Assembly (NCBI GenBank): GCA_024275045.1
Contig: JAJRZX010000086.1
Location: 1 to 48,840, forward strand
DNA length: 48,840 bases
Direction of reading: 5' to 3'
DNA from: Deltaproteobacteria bacterium
GTDB lineage: Bacteria; Desulfobacterota; GWC2-55-46; JADFVP01
In this document: positions 1-8,152 of the stretch, one piece after another
Position numbering within the stretch: the first letter of the stretch is position 1
Layout: every line of letters starts with the position of its first letter
The notes under the pieces: model-generated
Databases searched by the model: none
The model's input: the letters and a program-made list of their open reading frames with translations, nothing else
Told to the model about the DNA's origin: nothing
Program-made: the position numbers and the translations under genes

Positions 1-2447
1 GGGGCTATCATGGGAATGCCATGTGTAAGGTGTACTGACCGAGACCCCCCGGCGTCAAGGCATACGTCAATGGGGCCGAAGAGCTCTCCCCCTGCTCCGG
101 GATAGATGGTAGTATCGGGCAGGGTAACGTTCTCCCAGTACTGAAAGCACTGCTGAATGGCCGTGGTATTAATCGCCGTAACCGTATACCCATAGGTGGA
201 GCCAAGGGCAACAGAGAGTGCGTCAGGCACGAAGGCAAGGGTCACGTCAGGGAGCGGAGCCGGAGTTATCTTGGTGATAAAGCCGTCATTCGAGGTGTTC
301 TTAACCCCCTGAAAGGCATTAAGCACGGGAAAATCCACAGAAGAGGTCCAGCCTGCCACATAGACCGCGCCTGAGCTGTCAAGGGCTATGGAGGTAGCCC
401 CGTCTGATGCGCTTCCGCCAAGGTAGGTGGAGTAAACAAAAGCCGTGCCAAAGGGCCGTATCTTTGTGATGAATGTCTCCGTCTGACCGCCCGAGACCCC
501 CTGTACGGGGTTTACCATTGGAAAATCCGGAGACCTGGTCCAGCCTGTTACATAGGCCGCGCCTGCGCTGTCAAGAGCTATGTCGATATCACTTCCCTCT
601 AAATCAGAGCCGCCAAGGTACGTGGTGTACACAATGGCCGAGGCGGCAGGGTCTACGCAGGTGACAAAGTCGTCGGTGTTGCCTCCGCCGTAGACGGGCT
701 GGACGGCATTAACAACAGGCAAATCCGTAGAAGCTGTCCTGCCGGCTATACATACAAGGCCCGAGGTCTCAAGAGCTATGCCGTTTACAAGTTCATCGCT
801 TGTACCGCCGATGAATGTGGAGAAGGTTATGGCTGAGCCGGCGGAATCAACCTGTGTTATAAAGGCGTCGTTTCCACCGGCAATAGTGCCCTGTAGGGGA
901 TTGACTATGGGAAAATCACCGGAATTCGTGTATCCGGCGAGAGAGACTGAACCCGCACCGTCAACGACCATGTTTTTTACATAATCACCGCCCCCGCCGC
1001 CAATGTACGTGGAGTACGTAATGGGCGAGCCCACGGAAGGCACCTTGGTTAGAAAGACATCCCAGACTCCGGCGTTGGCGCTCTGCAGGGGATTTACCGT
1101 TGGGTAATTAACAGAACTTGTCCAACCCGTCACATAAGCGGCTCCCGTATCATCAAGACCAAGGCCAAAGGCATAATCATTACTTGTGCCTCCAAGATAT
1201 GTGGAAAACAGGAGGGCTGAGCCTGTGGCACTGAGTTTTGCAAGGAAGGCGTCTTTTGCCCCGGAAAGTGTGGCCTGAACAGGGCTGACCACGGGAAAAT
1301 CCACTGAATCGGTCTGTCCCGTCACGTAAGCCTCTCCAAGGCTGTTTATGCTTATACCATACGCCATATCGCTACCGGAACCCCCGATGTACGTGGAGTA
1401 GTAGAGCGAAGCGCCGGAAGGGTCCAGCCTGGTTATAAATGCGTCAAAGAGGCCGCCGCCATATACCTCCTGCATGCCGGAGAGCGAACCAAGAGGAAAG
1501 TCCACAGACTTGGTATAACCCGTAACATAGATATTGCCGAAGCTGTCAACGGCGATACCCTGTATGCTGTCAGTGCCGCTGCCGCCAAGATAAGTGGAGT
1601 ACTCAAGCACAGGGTCGATAATAAGGTCTTTTGTCTTATCATAGGCGGCAACGGTAAAACCATATACAAAGGTACCGTCCTCGCCCTTCAGGACCTTGTA
1701 GCTTCCCTCAACCGCCACCCTGTCGCCCTTAATTTCCTGATAGATAAAGGGCCTTCTCTCAATAAGGCTGCCCTCTTTGAGGCTAACCTCAAGGTCCCCT
1801 GTCTCGGTAATCTTCACGCCCTTCACACCCTTGTAGGCAAACTTCACAAGGGAGGGGTCTCCGCCGGGGCGCACTATTACGTCATGCTCAATATCTCTGT
1901 TGTTGCCGTAAAATCTAATATCAATATTATTGTAGACGTTCTCATAGGTAATGGCGCCATAGGTGGGAAGATTACTCTGCCACTTGCTTTTGTCTTTACC
2001 TGTGATGTAATTTACCCGTCCCGGCATCTTAGCATCAGCGGTTATCCTGGCGTTTTTATCCGCCCCCACAAAAAAGAGCCTTACCACCTCAATGAGCCCA
2101 TGCTTGCTCTTCTTTGGAGTCAAATCATCTACACCGCTCTCCTGAGGTGCCGTTGCGTCAATATCAGCACCTGCGGCAAGAGAGAGAACTACGCCCTCGT
2201 TTGTAAAAAAAGTTGCATGCCCCGCGCCTTTCTCGTAAAACTTAACGGCCTTATCAGCCTGCCCGTTGTTCTCAATAAAATACAGGGGCAGAGTGCCGTA
2301 GGATTCTACAATCCCGGCCCTTTGGACCTCTGACATGGTGGTTTTATTATAATTTTGCATCCCGGTCTTATGACCGCTGTCTGCGGCAAGGCTTGTAAGA
2401 GGTAAGAATAAGAGAATCTGCAGTAGGGGTAAGAAGAACAATCTCAT
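1..2447 (-). CDS. SBBP-repeat beta-propeller surface protein, 3' end cut off
   Basis: Frame open from the ATG at 2447 to the window edge, about 815 codons; the end of the gene lies outside. Residues 1-23 form a signal peptide (MRLFFLPLLQILLFLPLTSL then Ala-Ala). Next comes the domain with the motif YFIENNGQ that usually precedes SBBP repeats (Pfam DUF7948-like), to about residue 280. It ends at LIIDPVLEYSTYLGG, where seven propeller repeats begin, each with a YSTYLGG-like strand; they start on the plus strand near 1588, 1387, 1195, 1003, 811, 616 and 421, a period of 64-67 residues. The visible C-terminal part after residue ~730 has a different, Ig-like appearance with Cys residues. Likely secreted or surface bound; ligand unknown. 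SD GGAG lies 9 nt before the ATG. Family assignment firm, role unknown. Confidence 0.85.
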   Translation of the reverse strand, partial: MRLFFLPLLQILLFLPLTSLAADSGHKTGMQNYNKTTMSEVQRAGIVESYGTLPLYFIENNGQADKAVKFYEKGAGHATFFTNEGVVLSLAAGADIDATAPQESGVDDLTPKKSKHGLIEVVRLFFVGADKNARITADAKMPGRVNYITGKDKSKWQSNLPTYGAITYENVYNNIDIRFYGNNRDIEHDVIVRPGGDPSLVKFAYKGVKGVKITETGDLEVSLKEGSLIERRPFIYQEIKGDRVAVEGSYKVLKGEDGTFVYGFTVAAYDKTKDLIIDPVLEYSTYLGGSGTDSIQGIAVDSFGNIYVTGYTKSVDFPLGSLSGMQEVYGGGLFDAFITRLDPSGASLYYSTYIGGSGSDMAYGISINSLGEAYVTGQTDSVDFPVVSPVQATLSGAKDAFLAKLSATGSALLFSTYLGGTSNDYAFGLGLDDTGAAYVTGWTSSVNYPTVNPLQSANAGVWDVFLTKVPSVGSPITYSTYIGGGGGDYVKNMVVDGAGSVSLAGYTNSGDFPIVNPLQGTIAGGNDAFITQVDSAGSAITFSTFIGGTSDELVNGIALETSGLVCIAGRTASTDLPVVNAVQPVYGGGNTDDFVTCVDPAASAIVYTTYLGGSDLEGSDIDIALDSAGAAYVTGWTRSPDFPMVNPVQGVSGGQTETFITKIRPFGTAFVYSTYLGGSASDGATSIALDSSGAVYVAGWTSSVDFPVLNAFQGVKNTSNDGFITKITPAPLPDVTLAFVPDALSVALGSTYGYTVTAINTTAIQQCFQYWENVTLPDTTIYPGAGGELFGPIDVCLDAGGSRSVHLTHGIPMIA

Positions 2448-2746
2448 GGTGGACATCTCCTGCTCTTTTTATAGGGTTGCGGTTTTATGAAGTACTGTAA
2501 ATAAAGAATATTTGAGACAAAAAAACAGCCAACATTATATCTTGGACAGACAAAAATGAGAGAATCAAAGAGACATGTTTTTCATTTTGTGAGTTTTATA
2601 TCATGAGGCCCACGGGGGTGTCAATCCCCCAAAAGGAGGGGTTTTGTGCTCTTGCAGGTTAAAGACAGTAAAAAGCGTTGACATGGCTTTTTTAATTTAA
2701 TAGCATATATAAGTACTTATTTTATTTAAGGAGTTTTTATTTTACC
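2448..2746. other. divergent intergenic region
   Basis: 299 bp between the divergent SBBP gene and nadD. It is AT-rich next to both genes. The centre (about 2610-2655) has C5 and G5 runs (CGGGGG, ATCCCCC, GGAGGGG) that could fold into small hairpins on either strand. The only convincing signal is the nadD promoter listed separately. No open frame of note. Confidence 0.5.
2678..2706 (+). promoter_or_regulatory. sigma70-type promoter for nadD
   Basis: Perfect -35 box TTGACA at 2678-2683, a 17-bp spacer and a -10 box TAGCAT at 2701-2706 (4 of 6 matches). Transcription would start near 2713, giving a leader of about 35 nt that contains AAGGAG at 2728-2733. Confidence 0.6.
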
Positions 2747-3400
2747 ATGAAGACAGCCCTCTTTGGCGGCACCTTCAACCCCGTGCATTACGGACACCTG
2801 AGACTTGCGGAAGAGGTGCGCGAGGGCCTTGGTTTTGATAAGGTGATTTTTGTACCCGCTGCCGTGCCCCCGCATAAAGGCGGTGGAGATACTCTAAGTG
2901 CGGATAAACGCCTTGCCATGACAGAGCTTGCCATAAGGAGCAACCCCTGCTTTGAAGTATCCGATGCTGAGATTTTACGCCAAGGCCCATCCTATACCGT
3001 TGATACCTTAAGGGGGTTCATGGCGAGGAGCAAAGTAGGGGTTGGTACAGATTCGCTGAGCCTGATTATCGGAGCGGATTCATTTAACGATATAACCACA
3101 TGGTGCGAGTACGAGGAGATTTTAAGCCTTACGAGCCTCGTAGTAGTGGAGCGGCCTCATACGCCCATAAAAAAAATCGCAGAGGTCCTGCCCGAGGTCA
3201 TGGCCAAGATGTACAGCTACTCCACTGAGAGCGATTCCTATGTGGGCCCATCGGGCACTTCAATTACATACCTTGGCACTACGCTTATGGCCATCTCCTC
3301 ATCTGATATAAGAGAGAGAGTTGCAGAAGGGTTATCCATAAGGTATCTCTTGTGCCCGGAGGTGGCGGAGTATATAATAGAGCATAAACTTTACGTCTAA
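2747..3400 (+). CDS. nadD: nicotinate-nucleotide adenylyltransferase
   Basis: 217 aa, the usual length for NadD. It transfers AMP from ATP to nicotinate mononucleotide, giving deamido-NAD in cytoplasmic NAD synthesis. The nucleotidyltransferase signature GGTFNPVHYGH is at residues 7-17 (His14 and His17 of the HxGH motif) and the second signature ISSSDIR at 183-189. First gene of a plus-strand run nadD-rsfS-(degenerate interval)-rlmH-lapAB-gpmI, a grouping common in Nitrospirota and deltaproteobacterial genomes. The ATG has AAGGAG 13 nt upstream, slightly far. Identity is firm. Confidence 0.95.
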   Translation: MKTALFGGTFNPVHYGHLRLAEEVREGLGFDKVIFVPAAVPPHKGGGDTLSADKRLAMTELAIRSNPCFEVSDAEILRQGPSYTVDTLRGFMARSKVGVGTDSLSLIIGADSFNDITTWCEYEEILSLTSLVVVERPHTPIKKIAEVLPEVMAKMYSYSTESDSYVGPSGTSITYLGTTLMAISSSDIRERVAEGLSIRYLLCPEVAEYIIEHKLYV

Positions 3401-3427
3401 TATTAATACGAAAGAGAGGGCAGTACA

Positions 3428-3730
3428 CTGTATCCAAAGGCAAAGGTTCTAACCGCGGCGCGCCTCGCCGTACAAAAACAGGCGGAAAATCCCGTAGTAC
3501 TGATGCTGAAGAAGATATCATCAATCTCTGATTATATCCTCATCTGCGGAGCAAGCTCTGAGCGGCAGGTTCATGCCATAGCGCTTAATATCGAAGAGGG
3601 CCTTAAAGCCAGGGGCGAGCGCCCGCTTGGCACAGAGGGAATAAAACAGGGCCGATGGGCTCTGCTGGACTACGGCGATATTATTGTCCATGTCTTTGTT
3701 GATTCACTTCGAAGCTATTATGATATTTAA
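3428..3730 (+). CDS. rsfS: ribosomal silencing factor RsfS, C-terminus cut by TAA
   Basis: RsfS binds uL14 on the 50S subunit and blocks joining with 30S in starved cells. The recognisable family sequence already runs before the first ATG (3503): ARLAVQKQAENPVVLMLKK is needed for the N-terminal helix. The only start with a good SD is CTG at 3428, with AGAGAGGG 8 nt upstream; this gives 100 aa, near the usual 100-120. The conserved core (SDYILICGASSERQV, GRWALLDYGDIIVHVF) is intact. The frame stops with TAA at 3728-3730 after SYYDI, where the family usually reads YYDLEGLWADAP; the codons after the stop read GLWADAEVVEL and continue open to 3799. So the stop replaces one Glu codon (GAA to TAA). 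The product may still function, as the tail is short. Identity firm, start inferred. Confidence 0.85.
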   Translation: MYPKAKVLTAARLAVQKQAENPVVLMLKKISSISDYILICGASSERQVHAIALNIEEGLKARGERPLGTEGIKQGRWALLDYGDIIVHVFVDSLRSYYDI

Positions 3731-3799
3731 GGTCTCTGGGCCGATGCCGAGGTGGTGGAGCTTAACCCGAGAAAAAAGAAGGTCTTGAAAAAAGCCTGA
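3731..3799 (+). other. rsfS: post-stop continuation of rsfS
   Basis: 22 codons in the rsfS frame directly after its TAA, reading GLWADAEVVELNPRKKK and a few Lys/Leu residues, then TGA at 3797-3799. The LWADA part matches the usual RsfS C-terminus, so this was coding until recently, or is reached by readthrough, or the TAA is a sequencing error. Confidence 0.7.
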
Positions 3800-4127
3800 G
3801 CCTTTACCGCGTATATGTACGGTGTATGCGCGGGATAGGGGATACGCAGGAGGGGGAGCAGGAGGGGGATTGGTATTAATATCTCACCTCTCAGACTTCG
3901 ACAGATTCAAGAAACTCCTGGGCAGTCTTTAAGATCCCCTGTCTGCAAAGGTGATATTAAAAATATCCCTGCTATTGGAGGCAGGCAAAGCTCAGATAAG
4001 TTAAGACCACGCCCCTTAAGTACGTAAAGATACTCATTGAAGACCATCTGGAGATTATGGGAAGAGGCAGACCGCACATAAAGAGCGCAAAGGCTTGCCT
4101 GAAGGATAAACCCCCTTTCCGTGGACC
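3800..4127 (+). pseudogene. possible degenerate coding remnant between rsfS and rlmH
   Basis: No intact gene. One frame reads plausible protein interrupted by stops: ISHLSDFDRFKKLLGSL (TAA at 3929-3931) DPLSAKVILKISLLLEAG then KAQIS and another TAA; after a one-base shift it continues KYVKILIEDHLEIMGRG to a TGA that overlaps the rlmH ATG. I do not recognise the family. The 5' part holds two 12-bp tandem copies of GCAGGAGGGGGA at 3846-3869. The composition resembles coding DNA, but chance cannot be excluded. Confidence 0.3.
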
Positions 4128-4604
4128 ATGAAAATAACCTTTGTGCTCACTGGCACCTTAAAAAAAAGTTACCTTAGAGATGGTTTTACCGGGTACCTTA
4201 AGAGACTTGTCCATTACTGTGGTGTAGAGGTAGTGGAGATTAAAGACAGTACCTTCAGAAAAAAAGCCTCCCATGAGAAAGGGCTTAAAGAAGAGGCCGA
4301 GAGGATTGAGAAACGCCTCGCAGGCAGCAGCGCCATGAGGGTGGCGCTTACAGAGCGCAGGGAGGGCAGGTCCTTTACCTCCACTGCCTTTGCTGATTTT
4401 ATAGAGAAGCGCCTTGCCGAGGGCCGCGACTTGACCTTTATCATAGGCGGCCCCTACGGCCTTGATAGAGAGCTCATCAAAAAGTCTGACATGGCCCTCT
4501 CGCTATCTGCCATGACACTGCCTCACGAGATGGCGGCCCTTGTACTTGCCGAGCAGGTCTACAGGGCCTTTACCATATTAAGAGGAGAACCCTACTCCCA
4601 TTAA
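4128..4604 (+). CDS. rlmH: 23S rRNA pseudouridine-1915 N3-methyltransferase
   Basis: 158 aa, standard length. RlmH is a SPOUT-class enzyme that methylates N3 of pseudouridine 1915 in helix 69 of 23S rRNA on assembled ribosomes, using S-adenosylmethionine. The trefoil-knot SAM site shows as FIIGGPYG (residues 104-111) followed by MTLPHEMA (129-136), and the protein ends RGEPYSH, close to the usual family tail. It normally follows rsfS directly; here about 330 bp of degenerate sequence lies between them. No strong SD before the ATG. Confidence 0.93.
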   Translation: MKITFVLTGTLKKSYLRDGFTGYLKRLVHYCGVEVVEIKDSTFRKKASHEKGLKEEAERIEKRLAGSSAMRVALTERREGRSFTSTAFADFIEKRLAEGRDLTFIIGGPYGLDRELIKKSDMALSLSAMTLPHEMAALVLAEQVYRAFTILRGEPYSH

Positions 4605-4736
4605 AGCGCAATGAGGTTGAGCCTACAGAAACGGGCGGCTCCGTATAAGGACTCTCCCGCAGGTGAGAATTAAAAAAAGCAGCGACCGGGACAAATTGCG
4701 TAGCCGCAAAATCATTAACCATAGAGAGAAGGAAGA

Positions 4737-6056
4737 ATGAACGTTAAATTTATATTTTTTCTTGCCATAATCGCCCTCTCAAGTTTTTTTTATCTCTACA
4801 TAGAGAACCCCGGCAACGTCACCGTGGTATTCAGCAGCAGTTATAATTACACTCTGCCCCTTGTTCTCGTACTCTTTCTAAGCTTTCTTACAGGTGTCTT
4901 TCTCATGGGCCTGGACTCTATTATATCCGATACCATGAGGTCTCTTAAGGCCAAGAAGGCACGCAAAGCAGCCAGGGCCGTAGAGGAAGCCAAAGAGACC
5001 TATCGCAAGGGTCTTGAAGAGATGGCCCGTGAGAACTTCAAGGGCGCGCGCGAGCATATTGAGAAGGCCCTGCTCAGCCTGCCCGGAGACCTGGCCATGA
5101 CGCTTGCCCTTGCCGAGACCTTTATGAGCGAAGGCCAGGCCCATGAGGCCATTGATGCTCTTGAGACGGAGTTATTTCATAACCCCACATCCGTAGTCAT
5201 ACTAACTGCCCTTGGCAAGGCCGCAAGAGCTGCCGGCGAGAACGATAGGGCCTCCCGTGCCTTTGAGGAGATACTGAGTATAGACAAGGGTAATAAGTAC
5301 GCCATTAAAGAGCTCCGTGAGATCAAGATAAACGAGGGGGCCTGGCAAGAGGCCGCTGCCCTTGAGGAGCGGCTTCTTGAAGGTCACAAAAAGGGCTGGT
5401 TCCGCAGCTCTGTTACTGACTACGGTAAACTTCCGGGGCTGCTCTACGAGCAGGCATCTCTCTCTTTTGAGGCCGGAGACCTGGATAAGGCAGAGGAGAT
5501 TCTTAAAGAGACACTTAAAAAAGACGATACCTTTGTCCCTGCCCAGGTGCTCTTTGGAGATGTTTATTCAAAAAAATACGGGGCCTATGAAGGGCATTCC
5601 GTATGGGAGAAGGCATACAAGAAGTCCCCGGGCAGTGCCGTGCTACTGCTGAGGATAGAGGACTATCAGATAGGGCAATCAGCTCCGGACAAGATGATAG
5701 AGCTCTATGACAAAGAGCTGGCCGCAAGGCCTGATGATATAAATATTAATATACTTCGCGGGAGATTTTATCTCCGTATTGAGATGATTGATAAGGCCGT
5801 AGATGAGCTCGAAGGGCTTGCGGCCCGCGGCAAAGATAGTTACTACTCAAAGATTCTCCTTGCCACGGCCTACTTCAGACAGGACCGTCATACCCGGGCC
5901 GCGGATTTATTCAGAGAAGCCATTAATATTGATATGCTGCACACACCTCCGTCCTTTACCTGCTCCCAATGCTCCACCACCTTCGGGCAGTGGTACGGCA
6001 GATGCTCCTTCTGCGGTGAATGGAACACTCTTCATATGAACCCCGATGCAAGATAA
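4737..6056 (+). CDS. LapA-LapB type membrane TPR protein with C-terminal zinc ribbon
   Basis: 439 aa. Two membrane helices (about residues 4-22 and 40-62) with the DUF1049/LapA look (YIENPGNVTV between them), then a basic juxtamembrane helix, TPR-like repeats from about 85 to 400, and a rubredoxin-like ribbon with Cys409, Cys412, Cys423 and Cys426 (C-x2-C-x10-C-x2-C). In enterobacteria LapA and LapB (YciM) are separate neighbours; LapB controls LPS synthesis by presenting LpxC to FtsH. Here both are one chain. By analogy it is an inner-membrane scaffold for envelope control, but this is inferred. The SD GAAGGAAG is close to the ATG. No FtsH or LPS genes are nearby. Confidence 0.8.
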   Translation: MNVKFIFFLAIIALSSFFYLYIENPGNVTVVFSSSYNYTLPLVLVLFLSFLTGVFLMGLDSIISDTMRSLKAKKARKAARAVEEAKETYRKGLEEMARENFKGAREHIEKALLSLPGDLAMTLALAETFMSEGQAHEAIDALETELFHNPTSVVILTALGKAARAAGENDRASRAFEEILSIDKGNKYAIKELREIKINEGAWQEAAALEERLLEGHKKGWFRSSVTDYGKLPGLLYEQASLSFEAGDLDKAEEILKETLKKDDTFVPAQVLFGDVYSKKYGAYEGHSVWEKAYKKSPGSAVLLLRIEDYQIGQSAPDKMIELYDKELAARPDDININILRGRFYLRIEMIDKAVDELEGLAARGKDSYYSKILLATAYFRQDRHTRAADLFREAINIDMLHTPPSFTCSQCSTTFGQWYGRCSFCGEWNTLHMNPDAR

Positions 6057-6102
6057 GTTTTTTGTGCAATAACGGCGCAGATAAAAACCAAAGGAATACA
6101 CA

Positions 6103-7626
6103 TTGAAACGACTCTGTCTTATGATACTTGACGGCTGGGGCATTAACGAGCGCATGGAAGGCAACGCCATACGCATTGCCTCTACGCCGAACCTTGACTC
6201 CTACTACAAGACCTACCCGTGGACAGAGCTTGCCACCTCAGGCGCGGCCGTGGGACTGCCTGATGGACAGATGGGCAACTCCGAGGTAGGACACATTACC
6301 ATGGGCTCTGGGCGTGTCGTAGACCAGGAGCTTACACGCATATCCAAGGCAGGCAGAGACGGGACTCTGGCCAAAAACCCCGTATTAACAGAGCTGCTTG
6401 ATAAGACGCTTGCAAGCGGCGGGGCCCTTCACCTAACGGGGCTGCTCTCTGACGGCGGCGTTCACAGCCATAAAGACCATCTCTACGCCCTTATTGATAT
6501 AGCAGCGAAGAAGGGGGTAAGCGATATTCGGGTTCACGCCATACTTGACGGCAGGGATACCCCTCCTGACAGCGGACTTGGTTTCATCAGAGAGCTGAGC
6601 GCCCGCTTAAAAGAATGCGGCACAGGCAAGATAGCCACTGTCTCGGGGCGCTTCTACGCCATGGACAGGGACAAACGCTGGGAGAGGGTGGCAAAAGCCT
6701 ATGAGGCCATGGTCTCAGGCAAAGGCGAGAGTGCCGAGGACGCGGCGCAGGCCGTGGAGGAGTCTTACGCCAAGGACGTTACCGATGAGTTCATGCTGCC
6801 AACTATTATAAAGCAGGATTTTCGCCCTGTGAGCAGAGGGGACTCCCTGCTCTTTTTCAACTTCAGGGCAGACAGGTCACGGCAGATGGTCACCGCCTTT
6901 ACGGATAAAGACTTTGATGGTTTCAAAAGGTCATCTCTACCCGCGCTATCTGTGCTTGCCACCATGACACTTTATGATAAACGTCTCAATGTACCCGTGC
7001 TTTTTCGGCCCGAGAACCTTAAGAACATCCTCGGAGAGGTGCTATCACGCGAGGGCATAAAGCAGTTCCGTGTAAGCGAGACGGAAAAGTACGCCCACAT
7101 CACCTTCTTTTTTAACGGCGGAATAGAGGAGCCCTTTGAGGGCGAGGACCGTCTTGTGATACCATCCATAAAAGACGCCGCCACCTATGATCTGGTGCCT
7201 CATATGAGGTCTCTGGAGATAGCCTGCGCCGCTGAGGAAGAAATTGTACGGGGCAAGCACTCTTTTCTCCTGCTAAATATCGCCAACGGCGACATGGTGG
7301 GGCACACGGGTAATCTTGAGGCCGCGGTTAAGGCATGCGAGGCCGTGGACATGGCCGTGGGCAAGGTAGCGGGCACGGCCCTGCGTGAGGGCTGGATTGT
7401 TATCATCACATCAGACCACGGTAATGTGGAGCAGATGATAGATGAGCACACGGGCTCTCCATTTACGGCGCATATGTCAAGTAAGGTACCTTTTATCATC
7501 CTTGATAAAGAACACCGTAATATAAAACTGAGAGAAGGCGGCGGCCTAAAGGACATCGCCCCCACAATACTAAAGCTCATGGATATTCAGGTGCCTGCTG
7601 AGATGAGCGGCAAGGCGCTCTTTTAA
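6103..7626 (+). CDS. gpmI: cofactor-independent phosphoglycerate mutase
   Basis: 507 aa, typical iPGM length. It interconverts 3- and 2-phosphoglycerate in glycolysis and gluconeogenesis through a phosphoserine, with two Mn ions. The nucleophile is Ser60 in GNSEVGH, the first metal site is LDGWG near residue 10, and the later metal motifs are GNGD-like NGDMVGHTG and ITSDHGN. The start is TTG at 6103 with AAGGAA 6 nt upstream; no closer ATG fits the family N-terminus. Follows the LapA-LapB gene by 46 bp in the same direction. Confidence 0.95.
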   Translation: MKRLCLMILDGWGINERMEGNAIRIASTPNLDSYYKTYPWTELATSGAAVGLPDGQMGNSEVGHITMGSGRVVDQELTRISKAGRDGTLAKNPVLTELLDKTLASGGALHLTGLLSDGGVHSHKDHLYALIDIAAKKGVSDIRVHAILDGRDTPPDSGLGFIRELSARLKECGTGKIATVSGRFYAMDRDKRWERVAKAYEAMVSGKGESAEDAAQAVEESYAKDVTDEFMLPTIIKQDFRPVSRGDSLLFFNFRADRSRQMVTAFTDKDFDGFKRSSLPALSVLATMTLYDKRLNVPVLFRPENLKNILGEVLSREGIKQFRVSETEKYAHITFFFNGGIEEPFEGEDRLVIPSIKDAATYDLVPHMRSLEIACAAEEEIVRGKHSFLLLNIANGDMVGHTGNLEAAVKACEAVDMAVGKVAGTALREGWIVIITSDHGNVEQMIDEHTGSPFTAHMSSKVPFIILDKEHRNIKLREGGGLKDIAPTILKLMDIQVPAEMSGKALF

Positions 7627-7700
7627 GAACAGTAAGGGAGTTGTTGTAAGATAATAAGTTAGCTGTGCAGGCTTCATGGTTTTAAAGGGTACAGGCTGCC

Positions 7701-7874
7701 ATGACCTATGATGATGAGACTTTTTCCGGGTACCTTCAGTGCCCGCTCTGCGATGCCGAGGTTGCTCTTACTGAAGAGGACAAGGCCGGCGACCAGATGT
7801 ACTGCGCTTATTGCCAGTGTCCGCTGAGACTCAGGGAGAGAAAAAAAGAAAAATACCTTGAGGAAGATTTTTAA
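7701..7874 (+). CDS. small zinc-ribbon protein, 57 aa
   Basis: A short ORF from ATG 7701 to TAA 7874. The protein has two CxxC knuckles, CPLC at 14-17 and CAYC at 35-38, plus Cys40, and a charged basic/acidic tail. This is the layout of a single zinc ribbon. No function can be given. It follows gpmI by 74 bp on the same strand and may be cotranscribed. The 84-bp tandem repeats begin 26 bp after its stop. Acidic N-terminus and in-frame Cys spacing argue that it is real. Confidence 0.6.
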   Translation: MTYDDETFSGYLQCPLCDAEVALTEEDKAGDQMYCAYCQCPLRLRERKKEKYLEEDF

Positions 7875-7900
7875 AGGTATCGAGAGCGCAAAGCGCACCC

Positions 7901-8152
7901 AAGTTTCGTGGGGCGCAGGGTATATGTTCAATGAACCGATACTCGTACCCATATTGGTTTACTTTATCTTGGTTTCTTTTTTCCAAGTTTCGTGGGGCGC
8001 AAGGTATATGTTGAATGAACCTGCACTCGTTCCCATATTGGTTTTCTTTGTCTTACTTTCTTTTTTCCAAGTTTCGTGGGGCGCAAGGTATATGTTGAAT
8101 GAACCTGCACTCGTTCCCATATTGGTTTTCTTTGTCTTACTTTCTTTTTTCC
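7901..8152. repeat. three tandem 84-bp repeats
   Basis: Units start at 7901, 7985 and 8069 (each 84 bp). The second and third are essentially identical; the first is diverged (for example TTCAATGAACCGATAC for TTGAATGAACCTGCAC). Each unit ends CTTTCTTTTTTCC. The array is capped by the second arm of an inverted repeat (next entry). Because 84 is a multiple of three, several frames stay open on both strands and give hydrophobic 28-residue repeats; I do not regard these as genes. A diverged single copy lies at 31815-31905. Confidence 0.9.

Noticed and set aside
1884-2333. 149-codon plus-strand frame
   Set aside because: Antisense to the SBBP gene N-terminal domain, which has a signal peptide and a clear frame.
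2610-2655. Terminator between the SBBP gene and nadD
   Set aside because: The G/C runs pair only weakly and no T-run follows; the flanking genes diverge, so a terminator is not expected there.
3728-3730. TAA read as an amino acid (code reassignment)
   Set aside because: Many genes in the window (nadD, rlmH, gpmI, the HEAT protein) end in TAA at their normal lengths, so TAA is a normal stop.
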